From an uncultured Paracoccaceae bacterium (GTDB lineage: Bacteria > Pseudomonadota > Alphaproteobacteria > Rhodobacterales > Rhodobacteraceae), in NCBI GenBank assembly GCA_951812305.1, contig CATOSB010000002.1:682001-746000 (forward strand): DNA of 64,000 nucleotides. The letters run 5' to 3'. This document shows positions 1 to 9,129 of this stretch, piece by piece. Both the position numbers and the translations under genes were made by a program. The notes beneath the pieces are model-generated. The model saw nothing but the letters and a program-made list of their open reading frames with translations, searched no databases and was not told the DNA's origin. The number at the start of each line of letters is the position of its first letter. Position 1 is the stretch's first letter.

Positions 1-480
1 ACCAAGATGACACGGCTTCGTGGTCGATCCCCACGCGGCACCCGGCTGGAAGCCGACGCGCCCTTCGGCCACTGGCGCACCCAGACCTTCATCGCGGGCC
101 TGCGGATCGACGAACTCAGCGCCCCCTGGGTGCTGGACGGCCCCATGAACCGCGCCGCGTTCGACCTCTACATCGAGACCCAGCTGGCTCCAACGTTGCA
201 GCCGGGCGATGTGGTGATCGCCGACAACCTGTCATCGCACAAATCGGCCAATGCGCAGGAACTGCTGAAGTCGCAAGGCAGCTGGCTGCTCTTCCTGCCG
301 CCGTATTCGCCCGATCTCAACCCGATCGAAATGGCGTACTCGAAACTCAAGGCACACCTGCGTCGGCTCAAGGCCCGCACCTTCGACGCCCTTTTCCAAT
401 CCGTCGCCCAAACCTGCGACCTCTTCCCGCCAACCGAGTGCCGAAACCTCTTCAAAGCTGCCGGATATGTTGCAGATTAG
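1..480 (+). CDS. IS630-family transposase, C-terminal part (cut by window edge)
   Basis: This is the catalytic part of an IS630/Tc1-type DDE transposase. The frame is already open at base 1, so the start lies outside the window and about 159 residues are visible. The DNLSSHK segment carries the second catalytic aspartate. PPYSPDLNPIE carries the terminal acidic residue and is the family hallmark, and it is followed by the usual basic KLKAHLRRLKAR helix. The element's right end cannot be fixed from one side. A CTCTA at 491-495 could be its end, because IS630 elements insert at TA, but this is a guess. Family assignment is firm; activity cannot be judged. Confidence 0.88.
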   Translation, partial: TKMTRLRGRSPRGTRLEADAPFGHWRTQTFIAGLRIDELSAPWVLDGPMNRAAFDLYIETQLAPTLQPGDVVIADNLSSHKSANAQELLKSQGSWLLFLPPYSPDLNPIEMAYSKLKAHLRRLKARTFDALFQSVAQTCDLFPPTECRNLFKAAGYVAD

Positions 481-492
481 ATGGACGACGCT

Positions 493-630
493 CTAGACTT
501 CGCCAGCTTCACGCGTGGCGAGATCATCCCGACGACCAGGACGGCGTACCCAGAACACGAAGATCAGGTAAACCATTCCCAGAACCGCCATCGTCGCAGC
601 ACCTGGAACCAAATAAGGTGTAAGGTCCAT
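493..630 (-). CDS. Small single-pass membrane protein, possibly chimeric at its C terminus
   Basis: This 45-residue ORF begins MDLTPYLVPG and is preceded by a good ribosome binding site (GAGGAG, 7 nt upstream), which sets the start at 630 rather than at the longer ORF start. One hydrophobic helix (about residues 8-32) is followed by a basic WVRRPGRRDD tail. The stop codon falls at CTA 493-495, 13 bases from the transposase stop. The last residues may therefore come from the end of the IS630 element if that element cut the original gene. No family is recognised. Confidence 0.5.
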   Translation of the reverse strand: MDLTPYLVPGAATMAVLGMVYLIFVFWVRRPGRRDDLATREAGEV

Positions 631-770
631 GAGATTTCTCCTCAATTGCGCGACTTCCGTTAAAAAATTGATTTTGGACCCAGTTGTGACCAAACCATGT
701 GAATCTTGCGACTTGGCGGATTTTTGCACCGCAAACGCGCATTGAATGGCGCGCACGGTGACCAATGCTC

Positions 771-797
771 AATTTGTGAAAAGTTTATTCACAATTT
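771..797. promoter_or_regulatory. Inverted repeat upstream of the RNA helicase gene
   Basis: The arms TTGTGAA and TTCACAA are separated by 7 bases inside an AT-rich stretch, 235 bases before the helicase start. The 9-base gap between TGTGA and TCACA is too long for a CRP/FNR half-site pair. It may be another operator or a 5'-leader hairpin. The rest of the 631-1031 gap is AT-richer at 660-800 and shows no other gene or clear terminator. Confidence 0.35.
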
Positions 798-1031
798 GGC
801 GACAATCGACGCTGCGCCTGCGTCGTCGCTTCCTGACCAACATATTGGAATATATCCGGTAATTCTTCGCCGATAACTGGCAAGAATGCGTTCACTTAGC
901 CATCTCGTGCGCCTGTGCAACTTGACCGCAAGGCATTCGCCAACTAGACAGGCGCGCGACGAAGGATGGGCAATTCGGCTCATCGGGCCGCCTTATCGAT
1001 GCGGTCAAACACCGCCGACTGAAAGGCAATA

Positions 1032-2381
1032 ATGACGTCATTTTCCGACTTGGGCCTTGCGCCGAAAGTCCTGCGCGCTGTGAGCGATGCAGGCTATGAA
1101 ACACCGACACCGATACAAACCGGGGCCATCCCGCCAGCGCTGGAAGGGCGCGATGTTCTGGGCATTGCGCAAACCGGAACCGGAAAGACCGCCGGGTTCG
1201 TGTTGCCGATGGTTACGATGCTGGCGCGCGGACGTGCACGGGCACGGATGCCACGCTCTCTTGTCTTGTGCCCCACGCGCGAACTCGCTGCGCAGGTAGC
1301 AGAAAACTTCGACACTTATTCGCAGCATGTGAAACTGACCAAAGCGTTGTTGATCGGCGGGGTTTCGTTCAAAGAGCAGGACATCCTGATCGACAAAGGC
1401 GTCGATGTTCTGATCGCAACACCAGGTCGCCTGCTTGATCACTTTGAACGCGGCAAGCTGTTGTTAACGGGCGTACAGATCATGGTCGTCGACGAGGCCG
1501 ACCGGATGCTGGATATGGGCTTCATTCCCGATATCGAGCGTATTTTCGGGTTGACGCCCTTTACCCGCCAGACCCTGTTTTTCAGCGCCACGATGGCCCC
1601 GGAAATCGAGCGGATCACAAACACATTCCTGTCGAATCCCGAACGGATCGAAGTCGCGCGCCAGGCGACGGCGTCAGAGACAATTGAGCAGGCGGTCGTC
1701 ATGTTCAAAGGCTCCCGCCGGGATCGGACGGCCAAGGAAAAACGTGCGGTATTGCGCGCGATAATCGAGGCCGAAGGCGACGCCTGCACCAACGCAATCA
1801 TATTCTGCAACCGGAAAACCGACGTCGACATCCTTTCCAAGTCGCTGAAAAAACATGGGTTTAACGCCGCGCCAATTCACGGTGACCTTGAACAATCGCA
1901 ACGTACGCGGACGCTTGATTCCTTCCGTGACAAAGAGCTGAAACTGCTTGTCGCCTCTGACGTTGCTGCGCGGGGTCTGGACATTCCCAGCGTCAGCCAT
2001 GTGTTCAATTTCGACGTCCCCGGCCATGCAGAGGATTACGTTCACCGCATCGGGCGCACCGGGCGCGCCGGTCGTGAAGGCAAGGCCATCATGATCTGCG
2101 AACCACGGGACAAAAAGGCGCTGGCCGCGGTTGAAAACCTGATCGCGAAAGACATTCCGCGCGTGGACAACCCAATGAATGCGCCCGAACTTGCCCCAAA
2201 ACGTGAACCACGGGAAACCGAGCCGCGCAAAGCCAAAAAACAAGAGCCGAAGCAGGAACCGAAACAGGCACCGAAGCCGCGTTCCAAAAAGCCGAGGGGC
2301 GAAAAAGAAGGCGTGGTCGGCATGGGCGATCACATGCCAAGTTTCATCGCGAAAAGCTTTGATGATCGGATGGCCAGCTAG
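1032..2381 (+). CDS. rhlE: DEAD-box ATP-dependent RNA helicase, RhlE type
   Basis: This 449-residue RNA helicase unwinds structured RNA during ribosome assembly or RNA decay. It shows the Q motif (GYETPTPIQ), Walker A AQTGTGKT, PTRELA, TPGRLLDH, the DEAD box (VVDEADRMLDMGF) and SAT in domain 1. Domain 2 has ARGLDIP and HRIGRTGRAGR. The last 80 residues are a low-complexity Lys/Pro/Glu tail, typical of RhlE-like helicases and probably used for RNA contact. An AAAGGC sequence precedes the ATG. The gene is monocistronic and convergent with the VanZ-like gene. RhlE is chosen over other DEAD-box subgroups by overall layout, not by alignment. Confidence 0.9.
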   Translation: MTSFSDLGLAPKVLRAVSDAGYETPTPIQTGAIPPALEGRDVLGIAQTGTGKTAGFVLPMVTMLARGRARARMPRSLVLCPTRELAAQVAENFDTYSQHVKLTKALLIGGVSFKEQDILIDKGVDVLIATPGRLLDHFERGKLLLTGVQIMVVDEADRMLDMGFIPDIERIFGLTPFTRQTLFFSATMAPEIERITNTFLSNPERIEVARQATASETIEQAVVMFKGSRRDRTAKEKRAVLRAIIEAEGDACTNAIIFCNRKTDVDILSKSLKKHGFNAAPIHGDLEQSQRTRTLDSFRDKELKLLVASDVAARGLDIPSVSHVFNFDVPGHAEDYVHRIGRTGRAGREGKAIMICEPRDKKALAAVENLIAKDIPRVDNPMNAPELAPKREPRETEPRKAKKQEPKQEPKQAPKPRSKKPRGEKEGVVGMGDHMPSFIAKSFDDRMAS

Positions 2382-2399
2382 GCGGCGCCAGTGGATTAC

Positions 2400-2867
2400 C
2401 TATTGGTTAGGCTGTTGAACTTGCCCTGTTGGGCCGTCAGCTGAGTCCGGAACTTTCGGCGCGCGTTGAACAAACGCGCGCGCCGCAACGACCAATACAG
2501 CCGCAAAGATCACACCGCCCAGACCGGCAATGAAATCGACCGGCGATGCCTCGCGCCCGGGGATGACAATTTGTGCGTATTCGATCAGATTGGCAGCCGA
2601 AATCAGGGCCAAAACAACGGTCGCCACGCCCAGAAGGTCAATCAGCGATACCGTCAGAACCGCAAAGACCAGACCATAGATCAATGGCATCGAGTCTGTG
2701 GGAACCTGCAAATTCGCGGCGACCACACCGGCGGCCAACAATCCCCACACCCCGACCAAGACGATCGGGTACAGAGCAATGCTGATCAAAAGCGATTGGC
2801 CCAGCGATTTTAAGCGTGTTAACGTCATCCGCACCCGTGACAGTCTGCTTCTGTCTGATTTCTGCAC
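2400..2867 (-). CDS. VanZ-like small membrane protein
   Basis: This protein of about 155 residues has four hydrophobic segments. Its motif E(YA)Q(IVI)PGREASPVDF followed by a Gly-containing helix matches the conserved E-x-Q-x-x-x-PGR-x(4)-D pattern of VanZ-like proteins. The function of this family outside glycopeptide resistance is unclear. The first in-frame start is a GTG at 2867. An ATG at 2828 (MTLTRLKSLG) would give 142 residues; neither has a strong ribosome binding site. It lies 64 bases downstream of rnj on the same strand and is the last gene of the long operon. It ends with a polar Pro/Gln-rich tail. Confidence 0.6.
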   Translation of the reverse strand: MQKSDRSRLSRVRMTLTRLKSLGQSLLISIALYPIVLVGVWGLLAAGVVAANLQVPTDSMPLIYGLVFAVLTVSLIDLLGVATVVLALISAANLIEYAQIVIPGREASPVDFIAGLGGVIFAAVLVVAARAFVQRAPKVPDSADGPTGQVQQPNQ

Positions 2868-2931
2868 GAAAAATACGGCGAATGTTTGGCAGTAACCGGA
2901 AATCTGTCCGCTCTACGCGCAATGCGGAACC

Positions 2932-4599
2932 TCAAGCCAACCGGCTGATAATAAAAGATACTTCCGGCTTCTTGCCAAGTTCTGACATCGCCGACTTCCT
3001 AATCGCTTTGCGTGCGATGTCTTCCAATGCGGCATCGTCTGTCAGTGTTTTGCGCCCGGCCCGCCCGATGGCTTGTCCAAGATCATGTTCCAGAATCTCG
3101 ACAACAGGTGCGCCGGAACTGCCAATCTCTGCGAGACCTGTGGTTTCACACCAAGGCTCTCCCAACAATTCATCGTCTTCGTCCAATATAACACTCGCTG
3201 ACACTAGGCCATTCAGAGCCATGCGAATTCTGTCCCGCACCACACCATCAAGCGCGCCAACTTTCACATCGCCGTCCAGGTAATCGCGCCCTGTTTCAAT
3301 GTATTCTGCGATTTTCGGCGCGTTCCCGGTTAGGTCCACCATCGCGCCATTGGGCGCGACAACGCTGGTGAAACCGCCCGCATCGGCAAGTTTTGAATGT
3401 TCGCGCAAATGCCGGTGTTCGCCGTGCATCGGAATCACCATCGACGGTGATATCAGTTTGTGCACCGCTTCAAGATCGGGGCGGTTCGCATGGCCGGACA
3501 CATGATAATGGCCGTCGCTGTCATCCACCACGTCAACGCCCAGCTCGCTGAAATTGTTCACAATTCGAATGACCGAGCGTTCATTCCCGGGGATGGTTTT
3601 CGATGAAAACAGGAACGTGTCGCCTTCCTTCATCTGAAATCCCAGAAACTTGCCGCGGCTGATCTGCGCCGTCGCTGCGCGCCGCTCTCCCTGACTCCCA
3701 GTGGTCAGCAACAGCAGGTTTTCTCTCGGGATGTCTTGCGCGTCTTCCGGACTGACGACTTTTGGAAAGTCGGTCAGCACCCCGGTCTCGATACCGGCGG
3801 TCACCATCCGCCGCATTGCACGGCCCAGCAAGACGACCGACCGCCCCGCCCGCTTACCGGCTTCAGCCAGTGTCTTAAGCCGCGCGATATTAGAGGCGAA
3901 AGTCGTCGTCGCGACCATGCCATTTGCCGAACTGATCAAGCGTTCAATTTCTGCACCAACACTTGATTCCGACCGTCCGGGGTTTGGTGAAAACACATTG
4001 GTGCTGTCACAAACCAAGGCACGGACGCCCGATTTCGCGACACTCGCCCATAAATCCCTGTCAAAGGGTTCGCCAACGATGGGTGTCTCATCCAATTTGA
4101 AATCGCCCGTGTGCACGATGCGACCAACCGGCGTATCGATGACCAAAGCCGAACTTTCCGGAATCGAATGCGAAACCGGCAGAAATCCTACTTTGAATGC
4201 CCCGGCTTCCACGGTTTCCGGCCACGGTTGCGCGGTGCTCACATCCGTTGGCTGATGGCCCCGATCCGCCATCTTCATACGCCCCAGATGCGCCGTGAAG
4301 GCGCGCGCATAAACCGGTGCGTTCAAACGCCCGTAAAGCAGCCCCAACGCGCCGATGTGGTCTTCGTGCCCGTGGGTGATGAAAATCCCGTCGATCCGGT
4401 CCGCGCGTTCGGCGAGCCAGGTGATATCCGGCACGATCAGATCCACACCCGGCGTTGTGTCCATATCCGGGAATGTCACGCCAAGATCGACGGCGATCAG
4501 CCTCTCCTGATCCGCCGGCCCATAGCCGTAGACATAGCAATTCATCCCCACTTCCGCGGCGCCGCCGAGGGGCAGGTAGATTAACCGATCACTGCCCAT
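2932..4599 (-). CDS. rnj: Ribonuclease J
   Basis: This 555-residue metallo-beta-lactamase/beta-CASP ribonuclease has 5' exonuclease and endonuclease activity in rRNA maturation and mRNA decay. The N-terminal zinc-binding motif HGHEDHIGAL sits near residue 75, followed by SHSIPES and HTGDFKLD. The beta-CASP region contains LLLTTGSQGE and HVSGHA, followed by MHGEHRHL. The C-terminal roughly 100 residues form the RNase J-specific domain. Length is normal for alphaproteobacterial RNase J. Its start is 3 bases after the coaX stop, and the AAGGA binding site lies inside the end of coaX, so the two are probably translationally coupled. Confidence 0.95.
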   Translation of the reverse strand: MGSDRLIYLPLGGAAEVGMNCYVYGYGPADQERLIAVDLGVTFPDMDTTPGVDLIVPDITWLAERADRIDGIFITHGHEDHIGALGLLYGRLNAPVYARAFTAHLGRMKMADRGHQPTDVSTAQPWPETVEAGAFKVGFLPVSHSIPESSALVIDTPVGRIVHTGDFKLDETPIVGEPFDRDLWASVAKSGVRALVCDSTNVFSPNPGRSESSVGAEIERLISSANGMVATTTFASNIARLKTLAEAGKRAGRSVVLLGRAMRRMVTAGIETGVLTDFPKVVSPEDAQDIPRENLLLLTTGSQGERRAATAQISRGKFLGFQMKEGDTFLFSSKTIPGNERSVIRIVNNFSELGVDVVDDSDGHYHVSGHANRPDLEAVHKLISPSMVIPMHGEHRHLREHSKLADAGGFTSVVAPNGAMVDLTGNAPKIAEYIETGRDYLDGDVKVGALDGVVRDRIRMALNGLVSASVILDEDDELLGEPWCETTGLAEIGSSGAPVVEILEHDLGQAIGRAGRKTLTDDAALEDIARKAIRKSAMSELGKKPEVSFIISRLA

Positions 4600-4602
4600 A
4601 TA

Positions 4603-5376
4603 TTATTGATTTTCCTTGTTATATTTATGGATTACGGTCAGTCCGTGCATCGTCAGATCGTCCTCAATCACTTCAAACAAGTCCTCGCCGGTGGCAAAAA
4701 GGGGCGCGAGACCGCCCGTCCCGATGATCCGCATCTTCGCGTCATATTCGCCCTGAATCCGCGCGCAGATCTCGCGCACCAACCCGATATAGCCCCAGAA
4801 TATCCCGGCCTGCATGCAGACGACCGTGTTGGTGCCGATCACTTTCTGCGGCTTGGTCACATCCACATGCGGCAGCGCGGCGGCAGCCTGATGCAGGCTT
4901 TCCAGCGAGGTATTTACACCCGGCGCAATGACACCACCAACATAGGCCCCGTCACTGGCCACGACATCAAATGTCGTCGCCGTGCCAAAATCGACCACGA
5001 TCAGATCGCCACCGTGGCGATCAAAGGCTCCGGCGGCATTTACCAGCCGGTCCGGTCCAACGATTGTGCCCTCATCGACCCGCGGCGCGGTCGGCAACAG
5101 GCATTCCGGCTTGCCAACCACATAGGGCCGCGTATTGAAATAGCGGTCGCAAAGGACGCGGAGGTTATAGACCACGCGCGGAACCGTCGATGAAATGATG
5201 ACGTCGTCGACCTCAATCGGAACGCCTGCATGTTCCATCAACTGGGTAAACCAAACCCAATACTGATCCGCTGTCCTCTGATGCTCCGTCGAGGTGCGGA
5301 ATGTGGCGCGGAATGTTGTTCCGTCCCAAACGCTGAATACCGTGTTCGTGTTGCCGGTATCAATGCAAAGAAGCAT
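4603..5376 (-). CDS. coaX: Type III pantothenate kinase
   Basis: This 257-residue enzyme phosphorylates pantothenate, the first step of coenzyme A synthesis. The N-terminal phosphate-binding motif DTGNTNTVFSVWDG belongs to the ASKHA fold. GPDRLVNAAGAF and VVDFGTATTFDVV carry further conserved active-site residues, and IIGTGGLAPLF is the C-terminal glycine motif. Length matches the family. It lies between birA and rnj, the usual birA-coaX-rnj order in Rhodobacterales downstream of nuoN, which pairs two cofactor genes with an RNase. Confidence 0.95.
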   Translation of the reverse strand: MLLCIDTGNTNTVFSVWDGTTFRATFRTSTEHQRTADQYWVWFTQLMEHAGVPIEVDDVIISSTVPRVVYNLRVLCDRYFNTRPYVVGKPECLLPTAPRVDEGTIVGPDRLVNAAGAFDRHGGDLIVVDFGTATTFDVVASDGAYVGGVIAPGVNTSLESLHQAAAALPHVDVTKPQKVIGTNTVVCMQAGIFWGYIGLVREICARIQGEYDAKMRIIGTGGLAPLFATGEDLFEVIEDDLTMHGLTVIHKYNKENQ

Positions 5377-5387
5377 GTATCCGCCCC

Positions 5388-6140
5388 CTAGAAATAGACG
5401 TCTGCCGCCGGGATGGCCCGGCGTGAATTGCTGGTGGTTAAGACAAGATTGCCATCCATGTCCACCGTTTCGAATATTCCGGTGATCTCCTCGGCACGGG
5501 TCCGCGCGGTTATGACCTCACCCATTCGGGTTGCGCGGGCCAGCCATGACTCCCGAACCGGAGAAAATCCGAAATCTGTGTACCGGGTTTCCCAATCGGC
5601 ATAGCTCGCCGCCAGTTCGGTGAGGCATTCATCTTGCGAAACCTCTGCTCCAGCTGACATGAGCGACACAGGCACCACCGCGCCAGCTTCTATCGTACCC
5701 GCCTCGGGTGCATCTGTCAGATTTACGCCAATGCCGATGGCAAGGTGATCGATTTCGCCGCCCCGCCCCTGACTTTCCAGCAAAATCCCCGCCACTTTGC
5801 CGCCGTTCAGCAACACGTCATTTGGCCATTTGAGCGAAAAAGCCTCTGGCCGCCCGGTTAGCGCTGTCAATGCATCCGCCAGGGCCAGTGCCGCGACGAA
5901 ACTGCGAAGCGCCACCTGCTCTGATGGCTCTTTCGGGCGCAAAACCAGTGTCGCGGCGAAATTGCCTGTCGGATGCGCCCAGACCCGCCCGCGCCGCCCG
6001 CGGGCCGCAGTTTGGTTTTGCGCCATGATCCAGGTCGGGCCGGACAGTGTCGGCGCGCGGCGCGCCGCCTCTGCCATTGTGCTGTCGGTTTCGTCTAAAA
6101 CGATCCGGTCGTAACCCGAAGGCCAGCCCTTACTGGACAA
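5388..6140 (-). CDS. birA: Biotin-[acetyl-CoA-carboxylase] ligase
   Basis: This 250-residue biotin protein ligase attaches biotin to carboxyl-carrier proteins. The methylcrotonyl-CoA carboxylase in this window is a likely client. The catalytic loop GRRGRVW and the [16 protein letters not shown] segment are present, plus a short C-terminal SH3-like domain. There is no N-terminal DNA-binding domain, so it is not a repressor. The only sensible start is a TTG at 6140 ([13 protein letters not shown] after initiation), which overlaps the end of nuoN by 11 bases. The first internal ATG would remove conserved residues. Confidence 0.9.
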   Translation of the reverse strand: MSSKGWPSGYDRIVLDETDSTMAEAARRAPTLSGPTWIMAQNQTAARGRRGRVWAHPTGNFAATLVLRPKEPSEQVALRSFVAALALADALTALTGRPEAFSLKWPNDVLLNGGKVAGILLESQGRGGEIDHLAIGIGVNLTDAPEAGTIEAGAVVPVSLMSAGAEVSQDECLTELAASYADWETRYTDFGFSPVRESWLARATRMGEVITARTRAEEITGIFETVDMDGNLVLTTSNSRRAIPAADVYF

Positions 6141-7566
6141 GGGCCGCTGCCGCCGCCGCAGCCGGGGCTTCGATGCCGAACAGGTTGATCACGCCAAAGA
6201 CCATGATTGCGGCTGAAGCCATCAGGAACACCCATTGGGCGGGGTTGGTGGATTTGTCCAGCGCATCCGTCTCTTCGCCGAAATACATGAAATAGACGAT
6301 GCGGATGTAATAAAACGCGCCGATCACCGACGCGACCACGCCCGCCACGGCCAGCCACGCCATATCCGCCTGCACCGCCGCCTGCAGCACATAGAATTTG
6401 CCGAAGAACCCGACGAGTGGCGGCACGCCCGCCAGCGAGAACATCAAAACCAGCAATGCCAGTGCCTTCAGCGGTTCTTGTTTGGAATACTGGTTGAGCG
6501 CGGTGATGTCCGTCACGACCTTTCCGTCGCGTTCCATCGACAGGATGAACGCAAAGGTGCCGACATTCATGGTTACATAAATCGCCATATAGACCAGCAT
6601 CGCCTGCACGCCGAACGCCGTGCCCGCAGCCAATCCCATCAGGGCGAACCCCATATGGGCAATCGAGGAATAGGCCATCAGCCGTTTGATGTCGCGCTGG
6701 CCGATGGCGGCCACAGCGCCGAGGAACATTGACGCGACCGATAGGAAGGCGACGATCTGGCCCCAATCGGCGGTGACATTGCCAAACGCGTCATGCACCA
6801 CGCGGGCAAACAGCCCCATCGCGGCCATTTTCGGCGCGGTGGCGAAGAAGGCGGTGACGGGTGTGGGCGAGCCCTCATAAACATCCGGCGTCCACATATG
6901 GAACGGCGCGGCGGAGACTTTAAAGGCCAGTCCGGCAAGGATGAAGACAAGCCCAAAGAGCAGGCCGATGGAGACGTGGCCGTCGGTTGCCGCCTCGATG
7001 ATGCCCGCAAACATCGTCGTGCCGGCGAAGCCATAGGTCAACGAAGCGCCATAGAGCAGAAGGCCGGAAGACAGTGCGCCGAGGATGAAGTATTTCAACC
7101 CGGCTTCTGTCGATTTCACGCTATCCCGGCGCAGGGCGGCGATGACGTAGAGTGACAGCGACTGCAGCTCCAGCCCCATATAAAGCGCGATCAGATCGCC
7201 GGCGGAGACCATGACCATCATACCAACGGCGGCAAGGGTGATCAGCAGTGGGAATTCAAACCGCAGCAACCCACGCCGTTGCATATAGCTTTCCGACATC
7301 GCCAACACGGCGGCGGCACCCAACAGGATCACCACCTTGGCAAACCGTGCGAACCCGTCATCGACAAACATGCCGCCAAAGGCCGCGCCACCGGGTTCCC
7401 CGCGCGCAATCCAGATGGCCAGACCGGCAAAAACAGCCGCAGTCAACCATGTAAGCGGTGAAGCGACCTCATCCTTGCTGGTATAAACGCCGAACATCAG
7501 CGCGGCCATCGCGTAGACGGCCAGAATGATCTCGGGCAGCAGGATCTGGATATCAGCGGAAATCAT
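6130..7566 (-). CDS. nuoN: NADH-quinone oxidoreductase subunit N
   Basis: This 478-residue antiporter-like subunit belongs to the membrane arm of complex I. It is predicted to have about 14 transmembrane helices and to carry one proton channel. [16 protein letters not shown] carries the helix-5 glutamate, and [17 protein letters not shown] is the conserved helix-7/8 lysine motif. [15 protein letters not shown] is also typical. It is 5 bases downstream of nuoM and the last nuo gene of the operon. An Ala-rich tail overlaps birA. Confidence 0.97.
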   Translation of the reverse strand: MISADIQILLPEIILAVYAMAALMFGVYTSKDEVASPLTWLTAAVFAGLAIWIARGEPGGAAFGGMFVDDGFARFAKVVILLGAAAVLAMSESYMQRRGLLRFEFPLLITLAAVGMMVMVSAGDLIALYMGLELQSLSLYVIAALRRDSVKSTEAGLKYFILGALSSGLLLYGASLTYGFAGTTMFAGIIEAATDGHVSIGLLFGLVFILAGLAFKVSAAPFHMWTPDVYEGSPTPVTAFFATAPKMAAMGLFARVVHDAFGNVTADWGQIVAFLSVASMFLGAVAAIGQRDIKRLMAYSSIAHMGFALMGLAAGTAFGVQAMLVYMAIYVTMNVGTFAFILSMERDGKVVTDITALNQYSKQEPLKALALLVLMFSLAGVPPLVGFFGKFYVLQAAVQADMAWLAVAGVVASVIGAFYYIRIVYFMYFGEETDALDKSTNPAQWVFLMASAAIMVFGVINLFGIEAPAAAAAAALVQ

Positions 7567-7571
7567 GTCTC

Positions 7572-9125
7572 TCAGTGCCCCGTATTCTCGGCAACAAGCG
7601 TGTCAGCGCCCGGCCATGCGGCTAATGCGGTCTGGTGATCGGCCAATAGCGCGGCAACGCTCGGCCCGATGATGTCGGTTACCAAGCTCGGGTAGACGCC
7701 CAGCAGGATCGTCATCGCCACCAAAGGCGCGAAAATGAACCGCTCGCGCGGGTTCATGTCGGTGATCGATTTGAGCGATTCCTTGATCAGATCCCCCATG
7801 ACCACACGGCGATAAAGCCACAACGCATAAGCCGCTGACAGGATCACGCCGGTCGTGGCCACCAAAGCGACCCATGTGTTGGCCTGGAACATGCCCATCA
7901 GCGTCAGGAATTCACCCACAAAGCCGGACGTCCCCGGCAGGCCCACATTGGCCATCGTGAACAACATGAAGATCAGCGCATAGGCCGGCATCCGGTTCAC
8001 CAATCCGCCATAGGCGTCGATCTCCCGCGTATGCATTCGATCATAGATCACGCCAACACACAGGAAGAGTGCACCGGAAATGAACCCGTGGCTGATCATC
8101 TGGAAGATCGCGCCATCAACGCCCTGCTGGTTAGCGGCAAAGATGCCCGCGGTGACATATCCCATATGGGCCACCGAGGAATAAGCGATCAGCTTCTTCA
8201 TATCCTCCTGCGCCAGCGCGACCAGCGAAGTGTAGACAATCGCAATCGCGGAAATCCACAACACGAAGTCCGCCAGCAACTCTGATGCCACCGGGAACAT
8301 CGGCAGACTGAAGCGCAGGAACCCATAGCCGCCCATCTTCAACAGGATCGCGGCCAGTACCACCGACCCGGCCGTCGGCGCCTGAACGTGCGCGTCCGGC
8401 AACCATGTATGCACCGGCCACATCGGCATTTTCACGGCGAAGCTCGCGAAGAACGCTATCCAAAGCAGCGTTTGCATCCCGCCGATGATCTGGATGCCCA
8501 GAACGCTAAAGGTTTCGGTGCCAAATTCATGCACCAAAAGCTTGGCAATATCGGTGGTCCCTGCATCCACATACATCCCCACCATTGCCACCAGCATCAG
8601 GACAGAGCCGAGGAAGGTATAAAGGAAAAACTTGAACGCGGCATAGATCCGGTCCTTGCCGCCCCAGATGCCGATGATCAGGAACATCGGGATCAGCCCG
8701 CCTTCAAAGAACAGATAGAATAGGATCAGATCCAGCGCCACGAAAACGCCCAGCATCAGTGTTTCCAGCACCAGGAACGCGATCATGTAATCCTTGACCC
8801 GATGCGTCACGCCCCAGCAGGCCAGGATCGTGATCGGCATCAGGAACGTCGTCAGCATGACGAACAGGATCGAAATGCCGTCAACGCCGACCTTGTATGT
8901 CAGGCCGATCAGCCAAGGGCGCTCTTCGACAAACTGAAACCCGGTGTCGTTGGGGTCAAACTGCGCGATCAGAAAGATCGAGATCACGAAGGTCACACTC
9001 GTCGCGATCAGCGCCAGCCATTTGGCATTGCGCTGCGCCGCCTCGTCATCGCCGCGCAGGAACAAGGCCAGGATCATCGCCGCGACCAGCGGCAGGAAGG
9101 TGATGATGGAGAGAATGTTTTCCAT
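7572..9125 (-). CDS. nuoM: NADH-quinone oxidoreductase subunit M
   Basis: This 517-residue antiporter-like subunit of the membrane arm is homologous to Mrp antiporters and mitochondrial ND4. [18 protein letters not shown] carries the conserved helix-5 glutamate. [19 protein letters not shown] and [14 protein letters not shown] are the lysine channel motifs. Length is standard. It starts 4 bases after nuoL ends. Confidence 0.97.
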   Translation of the reverse strand: MENILSIITFLPLVAAMILALFLRGDDEAAQRNAKWLALIATSVTFVISIFLIAQFDPNDTGFQFVEERPWLIGLTYKVGVDGISILFVMLTTFLMPITILACWGVTHRVKDYMIAFLVLETLMLGVFVALDLILFYLFFEGGLIPMFLIIGIWGGKDRIYAAFKFFLYTFLGSVLMLVAMVGMYVDAGTTDIAKLLVHEFGTETFSVLGIQIIGGMQTLLWIAFFASFAVKMPMWPVHTWLPDAHVQAPTAGSVVLAAILLKMGGYGFLRFSLPMFPVASELLADFVLWISAIAIVYTSLVALAQEDMKKLIAYSSVAHMGYVTAGIFAANQQGVDGAIFQMISHGFISGALFLCVGVIYDRMHTREIDAYGGLVNRMPAYALIFMLFTMANVGLPGTSGFVGEFLTLMGMFQANTWVALVATTGVILSAAYALWLYRRVVMGDLIKESLKSITDMNPRERFIFAPLVAMTILLGVYPSLVTDIIGPSVAALLADHQTALAAWPGADTLVAENTGH

Positions 9126-9129
9126 GTCC

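Noticed and set aside
771..797. CRP/FNR site upstream of the helicase gene
   Set aside because: TGTGA and TCACA halves are there but with 9 bases between them instead of 6, so the spacing is wrong for this regulator family.
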